Of a DNA stretch of 61,397 nucleotides, positions 55,061 to 61,397 are shown piece by piece (position 1 is the stretch's first letter; every line of letters starts with the position of its first letter). The stretch lies in NCBI GenBank assembly GCA_028723455.1, contig JAQYEW010000019.1, positions 1 through 61,397 on the forward strand. Direction: 5' to 3'. The notes under the pieces are model-generated. The model did not search any database. It had not been told where the DNA came from and saw only the letters and a program-made list of their open reading frames with translations. The translations under genes and the position numbers were made by a program. This DNA is from Prevotellaceae bacterium (GTDB lineage Bacteria; Bacteroidota; Bacteroidia; Bacteroidales; Bacteroidaceae).

Positions 55061-55339
55061 ATGTATATCCTGGGATATCCGGAAAAGAAAAGAGTTAAGG
55101 AGTTCAGGAAAGAACTGAAAAGAGAACATAAAACGATTAGGGCTTACGTTTATTGGACAAATGACAGTCGTTGTACAATTTATTATAGCTTTAAACTAAA
55201 TGGCACTACATACAAAGGGAAATCGGGTTATATTCGCTTGGGTGGAATATGGCCGGAGAGAGGAGACTCCATAAACGTATATTATAGTGAGAAGAATCCG
55301 GAAATAAACCTATGGTGGTGGTTTTGTGATGGCTCATAA
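55061..55339 (+). pseudogene. Small beta-domain protein, probably missing its 5' end
   Basis: 92 residues from ATG at 55061. The frame is open upstream to 54998 without a start codon and there encodes a hydrophobic helix (LLLTNSLLLGALVMYILGY), so the true N-terminus is probably a lost membrane segment. The rest, with TIRAYVYWTNDSRCTIYYSF, KGKSGYIRL and GDSINVYYSEKNPEIN, resembles DUF3592-like beta domains. AT-rich. Possibly a remnant immunity protein. Confidence 0.5.
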
Positions 55340-55455
55340 AACAGCATTCTGTTATTGGTGATAGCCTGAGAGTAAAGAATTACTCTCCTAAGAAGTTTCC
55401 TGATTTCCTGTATTTTCCTTGTTGTGAGCGCTAAATTATAATCGGTTCTTGGTAG

Positions 55456-55540
55456 AAAAAGGAGAAAGATATTTGTTCGTTGTAGATTATTTCATAACTT
55501 CGTGATTGGTAGTTCTAAGTATTACGATGATGCCAATGAC
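55456..55540 (+). repeat. Cassette leader repeat (copy 1), carries a promoter
   Basis: Matches 59584-59668 over 85 bp without gaps, with about ten base changes. It holds TTTG at 55472-55475, a 19-bp spacer and TAACTTCG at 55495-55502, near the Bacteroidetes consensus. It joins the RHS core at the codon for MTHKYNGKEL. Confidence 0.75.
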
Positions 55541-56228
55541 CCACAAATACAACGGCAAGGAGCTTGAGACCCGCAACGGCCTGAACCTATACGACAGCGG
55601 TGCCCGCCTGTACGACCCCCTCACCGGCCTGTTCACGAGCATCGACCCCTTGCGCGAGAAGTACTATCACGTCAGTCCCTATGCTTATTGTATGGGGAAT
55701 CCGGTGAAGTATGTTGATCCTGATGGTCGGGAAGTAAAAGCCATATTTAATAAGGAAACAAACAAGTTATATATTTTAGATTTAGACTACTACAATAAGG
55801 CACTTCCAACAGTGTGGGTTCCTGCAAATAAATATCAATTAGGAGGCATAAGAGATAAAGGCGGCAATTTAACTCACAATCAAGTATTGGTAGTAAATAA
55901 TGTCTTTTCTGGTGGTCGGGTGGAAAGCGGAAAACTTGTGAGAGATGCGGACGATAGTCGTCAGTTAGCAATACCTAATGCAAAGTACGACATTGTAGAC
56001 AATAACGCCGATACAAGACATACAGGATGGTTTCGATTAGACAGACAAGACAACAGTCGATATAATGATAAAGACAATGTTGCAGGTAGAGATGGTTATA
56101 GATTTCATTTAGGAGGTTTAAGTTGGGGTTGTGTTACTGTTGATAAAACACAAGATAATGCACAAGCAAGTTGGGATGTTATTTCCTCAATTTTTAACTC
56201 CACAAGCACAAGGAGGAGAGGTAAATGA
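55527..56228 (+). CDS. RHS core fragment with L,D-transpeptidase-like toxin tip
   Basis: 233 residues from ATG at 55527; a TTG at 55506 lies at the likely transcription start. Residues about 4-68 are the RHS-associated core (KYNGKELETRNG, GARLYDPLTGLFTSIDPL, GNPVKYVDPDGRE). From residue 69 the sequence changes sharply to AT-rich DNA. The tip ends with GRDGYRFHLGGLSWGCVTVD; the H..GG.S.GC pattern (His194, Cys202) matches the active site of L,D-transpeptidase-fold effectors such as Tlde1/DUF2778. It would attack peptidoglycan. The stop overlaps the lipoprotein start by 4 bp. There is no signal or delivery domain, so it is a displaced tip. Confidence 0.82.
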   Translation: MMPMTHKYNGKELETRNGLNLYDSGARLYDPLTGLFTSIDPLREKYYHVSPYAYCMGNPVKYVDPDGREVKAIFNKETNKLYILDLDYYNKALPTVWVPANKYQLGGIRDKGGNLTHNQVLVVNNVFSGGRVESGKLVRDADDSRQLAIPNAKYDIVDNNADTRHTGWFRLDRQDNSRYNDKDNVAGRDGYRFHLGGLSWGCVTVDKTQDNAQASWDVISSIFNSTSTRRRGK

Positions 56229-56653
56229 AAAAAATAATTTTAAAGTTATTATTATATATTATCTCCTTCATGTGTTTTGCTTGTAGCGGCGGACGCAAGG
56301 TAATAAATGGTATTGAGGTTTCTGAATTGTTACTCAGTGCCTCAGAAGAGCAAAATATAGATTATTGTAAGTTACTAAATGAGTCTACAGAAGGCAATGA
56401 TAGTTCAATAAGGAAACTAGTGTTGTTGAAATTTTATGATGCTGCTGGTTATGACCACGGTGCTGTTCTTGTAGATTTGATAGAACTTATAGGAGAAGAT
56501 AAGTTTATTTATTCACTCACGACAACAAACTGTGAAGAAAAAAAACGGATAATAGGATATATAGAAGTGGGATTGGAATATGGAAATAATGCGAATTTAC
56601 AAAAGCAAACGTTCAGAGAGGCTTTTCCCAAAACATACAAATTCTTAAACTAA
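56225..56653 (+). CDS. Lipoprotein, probable immunity to the L,D-transpeptidase-like tip
   Basis: 142 residues with a lipobox (IISFMCFACSGGRK, Cys20). The ATG overlaps the toxin-tip stop (ATGA), the usual arrangement of polymorphic toxin and immunity genes. The mature domain is helical, with 'SEEQNIDYCKLLNE' and 'AGYDHGAVLVDLIELIGEDKF'. A periplasmic lipoprotein suits a toxin that cuts cell wall. Specific binding is not shown. Confidence 0.75.
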   Translation: MKKIILKLLLYIISFMCFACSGGRKVINGIEVSELLLSASEEQNIDYCKLLNESTEGNDSSIRKLVLLKFYDAAGYDHGAVLVDLIELIGEDKFIYSLTTTNCEEKKRIIGYIEVGLEYGNNANLQKQTFREAFPKTYKFLN

Positions 56654-56737
56654 CAAATAGCGGTATTATTCCATATCGAGATTGAATACTACATTATTAT
56701 TTAATAACTTAGAGCATAATACAGGACAAGAAAGTGG

Positions 56738-57238
56738 ATGATTGTTTTCAGTATGAAAGGTTATGTGCAAAGGGTGCAGTTCACGAACGGCAACGTGAAC
56801 GAATATGTTTATGGTGCCGACGGCAGGAAGTTGCGTGCCACGTACAGGACAGCCATCCCCGGCATCGTCGTGCCGACGGGCGACCGCCATACGCTCACTG
56901 ACTCCGAACTGGATGAGGAGATTACCGTCCGGTATGTTGACGGCTTTGAGGTGGTCGGCAACTGGGATTGCGCGAACTATTTCTTTGGCAACGGCTATCT
57001 GGATTGTGATACGCGTCAGCATTACAATTTCCATTTCTTTGCCAAGGATCACTTGGGCAGTACGCGTGCAGTATTCCATAGCGACGGCACTTTGGAGAAT
57101 GTCTATGACTACCAGACGTATGGCAATGACATGTGCGACTGGGGCAACCGCCTTGAGGCAATGACCCACAAATACAACGGCAAGGAGCTTGAGACCCGCA
57201 ACGGTCTGAACCTATACCTAATCCAACAAGAAATGTAA
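56738..57238 (+). pseudogene. Truncated RHS core without a tip
   Basis: 166 codons. The core stretch QFTNGNVNEYVYGADGRKL, then ...DHLGSTRAVFHSDGTLENVYDYQTYGN and MTHKYNGKELETRNGLNLY, is longer upstream than in the other copies, then breaks off exactly after GLNLY and adds LIQQEM and a stop. The missing part (GARLYDP...) reappears at 58096. It is probably a remnant of a longer RHS gene interrupted at about 57219. Confidence 0.75.
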
Positions 57239-57392
57239 TCAAATATGTTTTCCCCGAAAAACATACACCAAGCACGCTTGCTCTGCCCTCTTTTAAAATA
57301 AGAGCACGTTCTTTAAATATTAGCTTAAGCCGATAATACAAGAAGTATGTTAACGTACAAATCCCAGTTTTTATTATGAAAAATGCTTATAT

Positions 57393-57806
57393 ATGCACAA
57401 ATTAATTATTTTCACAATAGGGATATGCCTATCATGTTCCAATTTCAACTTCTCTAAAAGTTGTTATGAAAACGAAATATTTAGTGTCGTACTCACCAGA
57501 AGAAATAACATAATAGTGAAATTGGAAATAAAAAATAAGGATACGCAATTTACCAAATCTTATCACACACAATTAATCTTAGTTGATGGAGAAATACCAG
57601 AAGGTAGTCTTCAAAAGGATTATAACAACCCAAGTGAAGAAATTTTATTTTATTGTGATTCTGCATATTGCGTTAATATTAAATCGATTAATCTCGTAAT
57701 CACATTGGAAAGTATAAACCATACAAGGATGAATCTAATAATATATGAATCTAAGGTTTCTGATTATAAAGATGGTTTGTATACGTTATACAAGAAACAG
57801 AGATAA
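57393..57806 (+). CDS. Lipoprotein, orphan immunity candidate
   Basis: 137 residues with a lipobox (IIFTIGICLSCSNFN, Cys15). Mature part is a beta-rich AT-rich domain (VVLTRRNNIIVKLEIKNKD). It follows the tipless RHS core after 154 bp that include an inverted repeat ATGTTTTCCCCGAAAAACAT. The toxin gene it served appears lost. No recognised family. Confidence 0.65.
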   Translation: MHKLIIFTIGICLSCSNFNFSKSCYENEIFSVVLTRRNNIIVKLEIKNKDTQFTKSYHTQLILVDGEIPEGSLQKDYNNPSEEILFYCDSAYCVNIKSINLVITLESINHTRMNLIIYESKVSDYKDGLYTLYKKQR

Positions 57807-58053
57807 AAACCTGTGGCATATCGTACAAACAAAAAACAGCCTTCCATCTTGAAGATACAACCCCAATAAAGAAGTGAAGTTCTATCATTACAGAGAAAGA
57901 TGCTTTGTTTCCCCTTGGCTCTTTCCATGTGTTCAAGATGCTAATAGTTTAATTAAAACACTTCAAACCTGAGAGCGTAAATAAATATCCAAAAGTAAAT
58001 CCAATATACAAATTTCTCCAGAATTGGGTGAGAAAATGTAATATTGTTGTTTT

Positions 58054-58872
58054 ATGATTACACATAACATAAAGGCTATCCATCGCCTCATGTATTATTA
58101 CGGCGCACGCCTGTACGACCCCGTCACCGGCCTGTTCACGAGCATCGACCCCTTGTGCGAGAGGTACTATCACGTCAGTCCCTATGCTTATTGCATGGGG
58201 AATCCGGTGAGGTATGTTGATCCGGATGGTAGAGACCTTATTTACGCTAAAAACTTTTGGGGAAGGGTCAAACAAATTGGTGATGACGGGAATAAAAGAA
58301 CAGGTTCTTATTTTGTTAAATCTTCAGTTGCAAGAGAGGTGAAAAGATTTACCAAAGCAGGTCAATCCTATACAGGTGATTTGTCAGAAAGCAAAAACGT
58401 AATGCATATTCCTACTGGTCAAAAATTAGAAGCTGTCAGACAATCTTATGAAGATACGAAAAAATCACAAAAAGAGAATGGCGGGCATTCAAATATCTTA
58501 GACAAAAATGTAACTCGTTGGGACGAGGGCTCCTCTGCCATCTTTTTCACAGATCAAGATGGGAATCAGGGCGCAAGAGCAAGTATTCGGATGCTTGTCG
58601 TAGATGGTGAGAATAGAATGCCTGCAGATGCCTCCAACGTTGAGATGTGGTGGCACACACATCCTAAAACGACGGTAAATGGAATTCCATTAGGTGATTC
58701 TACTCCTTCTGATGCAGATTATCGCGGACAAAAAGCAATGACAAGCAGGGGTTACAAAGGGAATACTTTCGTAATAGGCGTTAGAAGTGGTACAGTGACA
58801 TTTTTCAACAAGGACGGTATTTTGGCAAGTGTAAAATGGACAGACTTTTTAAGAATGGGAGGGCGGAAATGA
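58054..58872 (+). CDS. RHS core fragment with JAMM-like metallopeptidase tip
   Basis: 272 residues. Residues 1-13 are not core-like; YYGARLYDPVTGLFTSIDPL...GNPVRYVDPDGRD (14-60) is RHS core. The AT-rich tip (61-272) has His201-Thr-His203-Pro and, 15 residues later, Ser219-Asp-Ala-Asp222, the HxH...SxxD metal pattern of the JAB/JAMM fold known among polymorphic toxin tips. The upstream Glu ligand is not certain. The stop overlaps the next lipoprotein. The substrate is unknown; a periplasmic target is likely because the partner is a lipoprotein. Confidence 0.78.
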   Translation: MITHNIKAIHRLMYYYGARLYDPVTGLFTSIDPLCERYYHVSPYAYCMGNPVRYVDPDGRDLIYAKNFWGRVKQIGDDGNKRTGSYFVKSSVAREVKRFTKAGQSYTGDLSESKNVMHIPTGQKLEAVRQSYEDTKKSQKENGGHSNILDKNVTRWDEGSSAIFFTDQDGNQGARASIRMLVVDGENRMPADASNVEMWWHTHPKTTVNGIPLGDSTPSDADYRGQKAMTSRGYKGNTFVIGVRSGTVTFFNKDGILASVKWTDFLRMGGRK

Positions 58873-59372
58873 TGGAAAAGAGTTCTAAGAATCTTGTTTT
58901 GTTATTTATTTCCTTTTTCTTTTTGTCGTGTTCAACAATGCGATATCATATAAAGAGGAATACAACAGAAACCCAAAAGCAAGTAAACCGTTTGTACAAA
59001 AAAAATGGGAATGCTTTTTATTTGTGCTCTACTTTCGCAACTTTTTCTGTTGTTTGGACATACAGCGGAGAGAACATTGAAATTTTTAGAATGCAGAAAG
59101 GAAAAGTAAAACGGAAACAGATATTTAGGGCAAAATATATAATTCAGAATACGATGTTTTCTCCTGAAGACATAGAGGATGAACTTTATCGGAAATGTGC
59201 CATGGTATTAGACGGGGATGTTTTTGGATATATAATTGATATTAACCATAAAACATATAACGCAAATTATGACATAGATATAAACTGCCTGAAGCAAGGG
59301 CAGTTTAAGTCTGACTTTTGGGGTCTGATTACACATGATATAAATAACTTTGGAATGTGGGAATTTGACTAA
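58869..59372 (+). CDS. Lipoprotein, probable immunity to the JAMM-like tip
   Basis: 167 residues from ATG at 58869 (MMEKSSKNLVLLFISFF), overlapping the toxin stop. Lipobox FFLSCSTM (Cys21). The mature domain (NGNAFYLCSTFATFSVVWTYSG...) is beta-rich and not recognised. Same toxin/lipoprotein layout as the other modules. Confidence 0.72.
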   Translation: MMEKSSKNLVLLFISFFFLSCSTMRYHIKRNTTETQKQVNRLYKKNGNAFYLCSTFATFSVVWTYSGENIEIFRMQKGKVKRKQIFRAKYIIQNTMFSPEDIEDELYRKCAMVLDGDVFGYIIDINHKTYNANYDIDINCLKQGQFKSDFWGLITHDINNFGMWEFD

Positions 59373-59583
59373 TTCACTCAACCACAGGACTGGAGTCTGG
59401 CGAATGTTGGGTTTGCACGAAATGCCGGACGGGATGGGTGGACTATAACTATACAACCATGCGTGCTTTGCCAGAAAAAAGGATAGCCTATTGTAATCTG
59501 TGGAGAGTTCTGTAATATCCTGGTGAAAACACTTTTGCCAAGTGAAATGAAAAAAGAAGGTTCTTTCGTCTGTAAAAATGGGG

Positions 59584-59668
59584 AAAAAGGAGAAAGATAT
59601 TTGTACGTTGTGTATTTTTTCATAACTTCGTGATTGGTAGTTATAAGCATTAAGATAATGGCAATGAC
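59584..59668 (+). repeat. Cassette leader repeat (copy 2), carries a promoter
   Basis: Second copy of the 55456-55540 leader: TTTG at 59600-59603, a 19-bp spacer and TAACTTCG at 59623-59630, then the same junction into the RHS core. The 210 bp between 59373 and 59583 hold no supported gene. Confidence 0.75.
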
Positions 59669-59894
59669 CCACAAATACAACGGCAAGGAGCTTGAGACAC
59701 GCAACGGCCTGAACCTCTACGACTACGGCGCACGCCAGTACGCCCCCGTCACCGGCCTGTTCACGAGCATCGACCCCTTGCGCGAGAGGTACTATCACGT
59801 CAGTCCCTATGTTTATTGCATGGGGAATCCGGTAATCAAAAACAATTACAAAATAATGTTTTATCAGCTTATCATCGGTACTTTATCAAAATAA
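59658..59894 (+). pseudogene. RHS core fragment whose tip is lost
   Basis: 79 residues from ATG at 59658. Core KYNGKELETRNGLNLYDYGAR...TSIDPLRERYYHVSPYVYCMGNPV, then IKNNYKIMFYQLIIGTLSK and a stop. Compared with the other cores it ends at GNPV, so the YVDPDG end and the toxin are missing. One residue in the core differs (QYAPVTG for LYDPVTG). Confidence 0.8.
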
Positions 59895-59908
59895 CAATAA
59901 GTAATCTT

Positions 59909-60409
59909 ATGAAGATATTAATAATGAACTGCTTGATTATGTTTCTATTAAATAGTTGTGCGACAAATTATGAAAAGGCATTTCTTGCCAAATATGAATT
60001 TGAAGATTTTTCTCAATTTAAAGAGGTTGATATGTTTTTTCGAGGTAATAACAAAGAAAATAATCTTGTTATTTATGGATATGCGCCTGACCTTATAAAT
60101 AATACATCAAAAGCCGAGTTTTATTTGATAGTATTAAATAATCAAAACCATGAAATAGTTGAAATGGACTGGAAGTTAATTGAAAACAATGTTAAAGCAG
60201 ATACAATAAAACTTCAACAGTTAGCACAGACATTTATAATGTACAGAATACCACGTTTGAATGTAGATACAGCGGGAAATGTATTTGTTTATCTGAAAGA
60301 TGTTGAAACGCTGGCATTAGTCAGGTTTGCTAATGAAAATGAGTTACAAAAACGAAGTAAAGAGGTAAAATGGATTAACATTAAGCACAATTGGTACAAG
60401 CGAAGGTAA
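59909..60409 (+). CDS. Lipoprotein, orphan immunity candidate
   Basis: 166 residues from MKILIMNCLIMFLLNSCATN (lipobox Cys17). AT-rich, mature domain with 'NLVIYGYAPDLINNTSKAEFYLIVLNNQNH' beta strands, unrecognised. It starts 14 bp after the tipless core, in the place of an immunity gene. Confidence 0.7.
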   Translation: MKILIMNCLIMFLLNSCATNYEKAFLAKYEFEDFSQFKEVDMFFRGNNKENNLVIYGYAPDLINNTSKAEFYLIVLNNQNHEIVEMDWKLIENNVKADTIKLQQLAQTFIMYRIPRLNVDTAGNVFVYLKDVETLALVRFANENELQKRSKEVKWINIKHNWYKRR

Positions 60410-60516
60410 ACACAGCCTTGCACTTGCCGGGTTTTTGCTTTTCTTTTTTGTGGGGCATTTTGGTGGCTTCGCCGCTTTTAAAAATAAAAAATACTTTCTT
60501 CCTCTTATTGTCGTCC

Positions 60517-60546
60517 TTTGCTCTCAAATGTTTTTTATTACCTTTG
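60517..60546 (+). promoter_or_regulatory. Promoter of zincin-type cassette
   Basis: TTTG at 60517-60520, an 18-bp spacer and TACCTTTG at 60539-60546, 23 bp before the ATG at 60570. Different from the leader of the other two cassettes. Confidence 0.65.
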
Positions 60547-60569
60547 CGATTATCTGATTTTTGCAAAAA

Positions 60570-61184
60570 ATGGGTTGCGTAAAACTGCACATCTTAGACC
60601 AACAGTATAAATACACTGAATTAAAGGTTAGTTGCGTAAACAAAAAACTGACCTTGAATAATAGTGCGGTAAAGGAACGTAGGGAGATACTGGTGAGATA
60701 CATAGACCCTACGGGAATGGAAATCGAAGAAGTTAGTTTAAAGGAATGGACAAAATTAAAGCAACAGATTGAAAAACAAAGAGATAAAATTCAATCTGAT
60801 ATTAACAAATTAAACGCTAAAGCGGAATCCGAAGGTTGGAGTTCTGAAAAACTGGTGGGTAAGATAGGGAATAAGACAGAAAGATTAGCCAGTTTAAATT
60901 CGAGTATTGGAACGATGAAAACTCTGGAAGGTAGTACCCAAGTTTATAGTTTATCTCACACAGGGTATGGTGAAAATGGTGGCGTAACATTAAACACAAG
61001 CACAAATGTCATTGATATAAAATTTGGTAGTACACCTAATTTTATTCACGAAATGACACACGCAGGACAATTTGAAACGAGAGATGCTCTTATTCAAGCA
61101 TATCCGTGGAATGCGGTGAAATTTAGAGGACTACCTGCAAATTACAATATAAGAACACTTCAAGGAATATATTATAAAAGATGA
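60570..61184 (+). CDS. RHS-derived cassette with HExxH zincin-like toxin tip
   Basis: 204 residues from ATG at 60570 (MGCVKLHILDQQYKYTELKV); a TTG at 60561 is possible. Start MGC.KL is typical of Bacteroidetes RHS cassettes, but the middle of the core is missing: KERREILVRYIDPTGMEI runs straight into the tip. A coiled segment (about 60-110) precedes FIHEMTHAGQFE with His160-Glu161-x-x-His164, a zinc peptidase motif. The stop overlaps the next lipoprotein start. Confidence 0.75.
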   Translation: MGCVKLHILDQQYKYTELKVSCVNKKLTLNNSAVKERREILVRYIDPTGMEIEEVSLKEWTKLKQQIEKQRDKIQSDINKLNAKAESEGWSSEKLVGKIGNKTERLASLNSSIGTMKTLEGSTQVYSLSHTGYGENGGVTLNTSTNVIDIKFGSTPNFIHEMTHAGQFETRDALIQAYPWNAVKFRGLPANYNIRTLQGIYYKR

Positions 61185-61397
61185 GAAAAATTATAGCGTA
61201 TTCAATTATTTTAATACTATCTCTATCTTGTAAAAACCAACAAATTAATGTTGCTAATTTGTGCGGTACATTTGATGGAGTAGAGGGCGGGAAAAATCCA
61301 TTATCTACTTACGTGTTGTTGGAATTGAATATGGATAATACTTGTTCGTTGAAAAAAACTTTTGATTTGTCAAAGATTGAATGTCGAGGCGAATGGG
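61181..61397 (+). CDS. Lipoprotein, probable immunity to the zincin tip (partial)
   Basis: Starts with ATG overlapping the toxin stop (ATGA) and runs off the window; 72 residues visible. MRKIIAYSIILILSLSCKNQ is a lipobox signal (Cys17), then LCGTFDGVEGGKNPLSTYVLLELN. Same arrangement as the other modules. Confidence 0.7.
   Translation, partial: MRKIIAYSIILILSLSCKNQQINVANLCGTFDGVEGGKNPLSTYVLLELNMDNTCSLKKTFDLSKIECRGEW

Noticed and set aside
59365..59384. ACTAATTCACTCA resembling the octamer array units in reverse
   Set aside because: A single short match without tandem copies; chance is likely.
59373..59583. Frame with DWSLANVGFARNAGRDGW after the JAMM module
   Set aside because: It stops after about 30 codons and matches no family; it could be a remnant but there is no support.
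53965..61397. CRISPR array or insertion sequence in the AT-rich region
   Set aside because: The repeats are RHS core coding sequence and leader copies; there are no spaced short repeats, no transposase and no clear terminal inverted repeats.

Overview
The window looks like a chromosome segment of a moderately GC-rich Bacteroidales bacterium, most like Prevotellaceae. The evidence is repeated Bacteroidetes-type promoters (TTTG, about 19-20 bp, TAnnTTTG), weak or absent Shine-Dalgarno sites, lineage-typical genes (DUF4837, DUF4292 and DUF4954 families, FeoA-FeoB fusion, WbqC, meso-diaminopimelate dehydrogenase, THUMP-like methyltransferase) and secreted proteins ending in a 'DLxGR...G..I..GKK.I.K' sorting-type tail. 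The species cannot be fixed from sequence alone.

1-10 kb: a padR-pspC pair cut by the window start, a secreted GH51 arabinofuranosidase, a large MG2-like envelope protein, tRNA-Leu(UAA) and a secreted GH20 hexosaminidase. 9-21.6 kb: mainly minus-strand housekeeping genes (methyltransferase, rnc, fabF, acpP, pdxB, DUF4837 lipoprotein, THUMP-like methyltransferase, flotillin/NfeD pair, ddh, pepC), with two related octamer repeat arrays between genes. 21.8-27.6 kb: two secreted-protein operons, each ending in a tiny peptide gene (56 and 52 aa); one also carries a dockerin-like and a cohesin-like protein behind a structured leader. 27.6-53.9 kb: two NSS transporters, vanZ, CYTH, prfB, acyl-CoA ligase, an ArgE-like deacylase, the dut-TPR-DUF4292-envC run, dgt, feoAB, the tdk-S26-wbqC-M16 run (its S26 signal-peptidase homologue lacks the catalytic dyad), then rsmI, a coiled-coil lipoprotein, hflX, DUF4954, a U32 peptidase and a ProXp-ala-like gene, closed by a hairpin at 53931.

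54.5-61.4 kb is the accessory and most interesting part: an array of displaced RHS C-terminal cassettes. GC-rich RHS core fragments are joined to AT-rich toxin tips with different catalytic motifs (an L,D-transpeptidase-like H..GG.S.GC, a JAMM-like HxH...SxxD and a zincin HExxH). Each tip is followed, with an ATGA overlap, by a predicted lipoprotein that is probably its immunity protein. Two further cores have lost their tips but keep a downstream lipoprotein. Two cassettes share an 80-bp promoter-bearing leader placed at the same point of the RHS core. Because the candidate immunity proteins are lipoproteins, the toxins probably act in the periplasm. No full-length RHS delivery protein, transposase, integrase, CRISPR array or rRNA was seen.
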